Shown here piece by piece: positions 59,140 through 64,000 of a stretch of 64,000 nt of DNA. Source of the stretch: Desmodus rotundus (lineage: Eukaryota; Chordata; Mammalia; Chiroptera; Phyllostomidae); contig NC_071399.1 of NCBI RefSeq assembly GCF_022682495.2, forward strand, positions 2,709,342 through 2,773,341, read 5' to 3'. The notes under the pieces were generated by a model. The model saw only the letters and a list, made by a program, of their open reading frames with translations, had not been told where the DNA came from and searched no databases. The stretch's first letter is position 1; the number at the start of each line of letters is the position of its first letter. The position numbers and the translations under genes are program-made.

Positions 59140-61254
59140 GACAAGTGCCGTGTTTGGGGTCGATGGGGGTTGACGAGGGACCAGGCCTGGTTCTTTCCCT
59201 CGAGGAGCTCCCATGGAGGGAGAGGCAGGTGGACCCACAGCCAAATGAACCGCATGGGGTGAATTTTGATGAGCGTCGTGCTGAGGGTTCACGCGCAGGG
59301 CTGTGGAAACGTGGCAGGAAGGCAATTCATGCCGAAGGGTGAATTCAGGCAGCAGATTTAAGAATTTGGAATTGTAGACCCTTTGTCTTTCTGAAATAGA
59401 ACTTTCCTCCTAAGTTTAGGAAGGAAGTGAGTATGGGGTAGGCTGGGCTCTGACTGTGGGCAAGTCCTCCCCCGTCTTCCACAGGAGACATGAGGGGGGT
59501 GGGGAGGGTGCTGCGGAGCGTCAGAACCAGCTGCTGGCCGGGTGCAGGGCTGCGGTCCACAGAGCCTCAGGCCCCTGCTGGGCATTTGCTTTCCACCTGG
59601 AGAACAGACTTCCCGGGGAATCCTTGCTCTAAACTGCTCCTTCCAAGACTGGGTGGCGTTTCTAAGGCAATGCCCCTATTTCACCAGTGGATCTTTGGGA
59701 AGAAAAGCCCCTTTTCCACGTCAGCTAATTTGGGAGCTGGGGACTGCAGACAGCACTGTGGCACAGCCCCCTGGAGCATGCCTGTATTGCAAAAATACTG
59801 AAACGTCATGCAGGTTTGTGGTGAAACTTCAAACCACAGAAGGACGAGACAGTGTCCCTGCTTCTCCTCTCCCTTGGGGAACCTGGAAACCGGTTTGCCT
59901 TCGTTTCAGCACCGTATACCTTTCTTTCCACATGAAAACTACTTCCAGCCTCTCAAGTAATAGCAGTCACGTGTAGCTGTCTGGGAATTAACCGTGTCTG
60001 GACAGCGTGATGACAGCAACAGAGCTGGCCCACTCCCAGCCCCCTGGAGTCGCTGGGTGTCCTACGTGCCGGGCCGGCAAGCTCCTGGGACAGAGGCCCG
60101 AGTCGGTGTTTTTCTATGTCCATTAGGTTGAGAGGAGAGACTTAACTTCTTTGTTCCTGTCTGACGTTCCTCTAATTTTTAAGGTGGTTGTCATAACATG
60201 GAGCAGAGGTTTGGCTGATCCCAGTTCTCAGTCGGGGTTAGCTCTGCGCAGGGGGTGGGGGGCAGAGGACTCAGGTTGGAGTGGGACCTTCCCCCACATC
60301 CACTTGCAGCTCTGTCATGTGTTATCTGCGTTTGCTGGGATAGAGGACCGGAGACTTATGGAGTCTGTTCTCAGCAGTAAAGCGCAGAAGGTGCTGTGTG
60401 CCTTGTGTAGCCCGCAGGGCAAGCCCTGTGAGTTTATGAAGCGAGGTTGACTTGTGAACCGCAAGTTGCCATGTGGCCCACACAGCAACCAGGGGTCCTC
60501 AGCAAGAACGACTCGTGAGGGCTGCTCAGCAGTTGCAAGGTGGCTGAAAGATCGTGACCCTGGGCTCCCAGTGAGGGAATCCCAGGTTCCAGCTCTTCAT
60601 CGTCACATAGTGTCGGGGGGACGGCTCAGCCATTTCACGGTGTCACCAGCCTGGTGTATGCATTACACATGCCACAGCGAGCATCATCTCAGCTTTATGT
60701 GTGAGGAGGCTGAGGCTGAGAGAGGTTGGGTGCTTTGTCCTTGGCCACCCAGACAGTAAGGGGCACCGCTGAACTGTAGGGATAGGGATCTACATACATT
60801 TCCCAGGCACCTCTGCCCTCCAGCTGCCATATGTGGAGACCTGGCCAAAGGGACGCCCTGGCCGGAGAGGGGGAGGCAGGCACTGGTGAGAGGCCAGGTG
60901 TCTCTCTTCCTGCCCTTCAGGAGGTATCTTCTCTGTGTCTCTACTTCCTCCCAGAAAAGCCGCTTTGCTCAGGGTCCCTGTGGCCCCAAGGCAGGTCTGG
61001 CATGACCCTGGCATCTGTGGAGTGGCCCACATCCCCCTGGGACCATTGCTGCCCTCCTCTTTGTCCTGTGGCTCTGAGGATTGTCATACCTTCCTGCTGT
61101 TACCAGTTCTGAGATGACTCACCATACTCCTGGCTTCTCAACTCTCCTATCACCTGGAAGCCAATTGTCTACATTAAACACCCCCCATTTTGGGGTTCTT
61201 ACATTTATTTCACTTTCCCTTGCTGGCCTTTGCTGTCTTGCAAGGTCATGTTCT
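59140..61254. other. gene-free stretch
   Basis: No six-cysteine exon or other recognisable protein. A MIR-like piece lies at 60675-60785 (GAGGAGGCTGAGGCTGAGAG). Confidence 0.35.
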
Positions 61255-61257
61255 ACA

Positions 61258-61458
61258 CCAGGGGTGTGCAACCTTTTGGCGTCTCTGGGCCACACCGGAA
61301 GAAGAAGAGTTGTTTTGGGCCACACATTAAATACACAAACACAATCAAAAACTGGTGAGCAAAAGAAAAGGTTTTAAGTAAATTTGTGAGTTTGTGTTGG
61401 GCCGCATTTGTAGCCGTCCTGGGCCACATGTGGCCTGCAGGCTGGACACCAGCCGTCC
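61258..61458. mobile_element. short non-autonomous DNA-transposon-like repeat (hAT type?)
   Basis: A 200-base element framed by CAGGGGTGTGCAACC and GCAGGCTGGACACCAG, which are imperfect inverted repeats. Inside are several GGGCCACA/GGGCCGCA words. The class is a guess from end structure. Confidence 0.4.
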
Positions 61459-64000
61459 CTATGTTAACGTTGTGTGAATTCTTCCCCTTGCAGTAACTTA
61501 CCCGTACTGCCGATGGCTAGGACAATGCATTGCTCCACATGTCCTCCTGTACTCTTCATCAGCTTCTTTAAGATGGAGCTTAAAGCAGGATCTTCGAGAT
61601 GATGGCGTGGAGCCGCTGGTTGCTACCAACCTGTTCAGGTGCTGGTTTGCACTTGCCTGCACCAGTGTGTGTGATGCCTCCTAGCTCTTTGACTTGTCAC
61701 TGTTGTTTGAGCTCAATTATGTCTCTAAAAAAAATGATGTAGGTGAGGAAACAGGAGAAACAGAAGCTTTCCCCAACTATAACCACGAACTACCTTTTCT
61801 CCCGGAAGGGTGGCGCACCGAAGGCCTTTAGTTGGCACCATAGACGGAGGCAGACATTCTGTCTCGTCAGCGTGCCAGGCCTTCCTGACGTTTAAACGTC
61901 AGCGGAGCACTTCATCCCATTTGCCCTGCTTTGCGGCATTTATGTGTCTGACAGGTGCCTGAAGGCATCTAAGCTCTGGCACCTGCTGTAGAAGATACTG
62001 TCCTTCCTATTGTAGACAACACAGCTGAGGGCCCACCCAGACCAGCCCGTCAGACCCCTGTGGGGGGAGTCTGGGGCATCACAGGCGATTTTGAGAGTTG
62101 CCACATTGGAAGGAGGACCACGGGCCCAGAGGAAGCCGGTCTCCTACTGGTGGGGGCAGTCACCTGGCTGAGAGACGCAGGCCCAGCCCGGAGGCTGGTC
62201 CCCGACCGCGATCCACGGGTCTCTCCTGGCAGCACCACGGTGACGCAATCGAGCGAAACGTGCCGCTTTTCTGGCTCCTTCACCCTGCTCCCCTGTGCGG
62301 GGCTCCACACCTAGTGCTGAGCTCCACGCCCCAACACTCAGTTCCGTGAGTCACCGTGGCTCTTGGCCGTCAGCTGCTCAGGAGATCGGGAACCGGGAGC
62401 TCGGGCAGGCAGCCCCGGGAAAGGCCCCTGCTCTGCCTCGCCTGCTCTGCCTGACCGTGGGAACTGGCCTCCCTGGAGCCTCATCTGCCCCTACCACCCC
62501 CACCTGTTCTCCCAGGGACTCTGGCTCCTGCCCTGCTTTGCTCACGTGGAAGGAAGAGATGTGAGTTTTATGAAAGGAATTGGACAGACAGCTCGTCATG
62601 AAAGGCAGAGGGTGCTGAAGCATGGTCCTTCCTTCTGGGATTCCTTCAGTTTTAATGCTCTTGCCTCCAGGTGCTGGTGCCCACCCAGGACCACCCATAG
62701 AGGGGGGTCTCACCGAAGCCAGTCCTCCCTTCCCTTCCCTGCCCCAACCCCTGCTCCCGAGTGGAGCCAGCCTGAGTCCTGGGCCCTGACTGCATCCTGG
62801 GAGGGCTGGTCTAAGCCACCCTTCCTGACACCACACACTGGGCTTGCTCTTCACTTCCTGCATTTCTTCATCCCTGTTTCCTTTCCTTCCTTCCTTCCCT
62901 GCCTCCTCCCTCTCTCCTTCCACAGTTGTGCAGTAGACATTGAGCTAACCATTCAAGAACTAGTGATGCCCACAACACAGGCTCAGGGCTGTGAAGGAGG
63001 CAGGTGAGGGTGATGGATGAGGGGACAGCAGGTGCAGGGCAGGTGATGGACACCAGCTGCAGGGAGCACAGGGGAAATGTCCAGCCCACAGGGGCAACTC
63101 CCACCTCCTGAGACAGGACAGCAGGGGTGGACGCCGTGAGAAGTTCAGTGGTGTGGTGGGTCCAGGAAACAGAGCCCAGGGAGCTGGGGGATTCCAGATG
63201 GCGAGGGCTGCTTGGCGCCAAGGAGGAGACAGTTGTAGCTGGGGCTTTCCCAGGAGTTTGGTGTGAGGGATCTCAGAAAACATATCCCATGTTGGGGAGC
63301 TCAGGGCTCACCATGGGGGCAAGGGGCAGCCTCAGGCAGGTTTGCGGTGGAGGGTGCTGACTGGTGCTTCGCAACATCTGGTTTGACTGCAGAAAGCAAG
63401 GTGAGGTGGTGCTGGTCCCCCGGGCCAGCTGGCCTTGGCCCCAGCTTCTCCATTCTGCTCTTAGACCCTCACCTGGTATGAATCCGCACCCAGGGGCTGA
63501 GGCCAGGCTGGCTCTCAGCAGACCCCAGGCTCCGCCAGCCCTCCCTGTTTCCCACTAGTGCATCTCACCTGCTTGGGGCCCCAGCTACCCACTCGTTGTG
63601 CAAAGCCCCATTCTTGGGGGGGAGAGGCACAGAGCCACTCCCCGGCTACATCAAGTTTATCATTTCCGCTGCCACCTCCTGCACCACGTGGACCCACCGT
63701 GGGGTCAGGCGTGCTTTGCCCCACCCTTTGCCCTCTGGGAGATCTGGCTCCTGAGCCTGACCCTCCCCCAGCTCCACGGGAGCCTGCAGAGTCCCAGGGC
63801 CCAATAAGACCATGGCCAAGGCCTGTGCGGCTGGTGTGAGCCAGGCTTCTGTGTCTCCAGTTCCTCTCAGGTTTTCAGGCAGAGAGATCCAAACAGCAGA
63901 TTCAAACCTCTCCCTGGTGTCCCAGCAGAAGGGCTGCCACCTGTTCACGCTACCAAGGGACAGAGGGACGTGGGGCTGTAGACAGAATTCCCGACTGGCA
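61459..64000. other. gene-free GC-rich end of the window
   Basis: Long open frames occur on both strands at 62050-63950, but they overlap each other, follow GC content and show no domain or signal peptide. SPAG11 exons may begin beyond, but none is recognised. Confidence 0.35.

Noticed and set aside
61016..61112. Cysteine-containing plus-strand peptide with two CC pairs
   Set aside because: The spacing does not fit any defensin pattern and there is no signal exon or acceptor site upstream.
62050..63950. Several long open frames on both strands
   Set aside because: They overlap in many frames in GC-rich DNA, have no motif and no consistent splice sites.

Overview
This is eukaryotic nuclear DNA from a mammal, most likely a bat of the Yangochiroptera. 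It has small, intron-split, signal-peptide genes with GT/AG junctions. It also carries several VES-type tRNA-derived SINEs, HAL1 ('half-L1') retrotransposons, L1 and MIR fragments, and a mariner copy. VES SINEs and young HAL1 elements are characteristic of microbats; the exact species cannot be told from the window.

The window is a defensin locus. Bases 1-18330 hold a tandem array of five alpha-defensin genes, all on the minus strand (starts at 441, 4822, 10285, 13359 and 18059). Each complete gene has two coding exons: a prepro exon and a mature-peptide exon, separated by an intron of about 0.4 kb. A TATA-like box lies about 80 bp upstream of each ATG, so this is the two-exon enteric (Paneth-cell) type. 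Gene 1 is cut by the window edge. A palindromic TCF/LEF-type site lies about 170 bp upstream of each start. The four complete mature peptides differ strongly in loop length and charge. The array grew by segmental duplication: genes 1+2 match genes 4+5. Later L1, HAL1 and mariner insertions mark individual copies.

Bases 18330-27400 hold no gene I can support. From 27.6 to 42.3 kb come three unusual beta-defensin-like genes (A and B on plus, C on minus). Their third cysteine is displaced by two or three residues relative to canonical beta-defensins, while the other five stay in register. They are the best candidate here for an undescribed group. Next come a DEFB4 (HBD2)-like gene (45926-47540, minus) and a DEFB103 (HBD3) orthologue (56824-57947, minus). 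This is the order and orientation known for the mammalian beta-defensin cluster, where SPAG11 would be next. Only a weak candidate terminal exon for it is visible near 58.9 kb.

All five beta-type genes share one design: a signal-peptide exon with 58 coding bases, a phase-1 intron, then a six-cysteine exon. Together the genes encode secreted, disulphide-stabilised antimicrobial peptides of epithelia and gut. The rest is intergenic or intronic sequence with retroelements and simple repeats.
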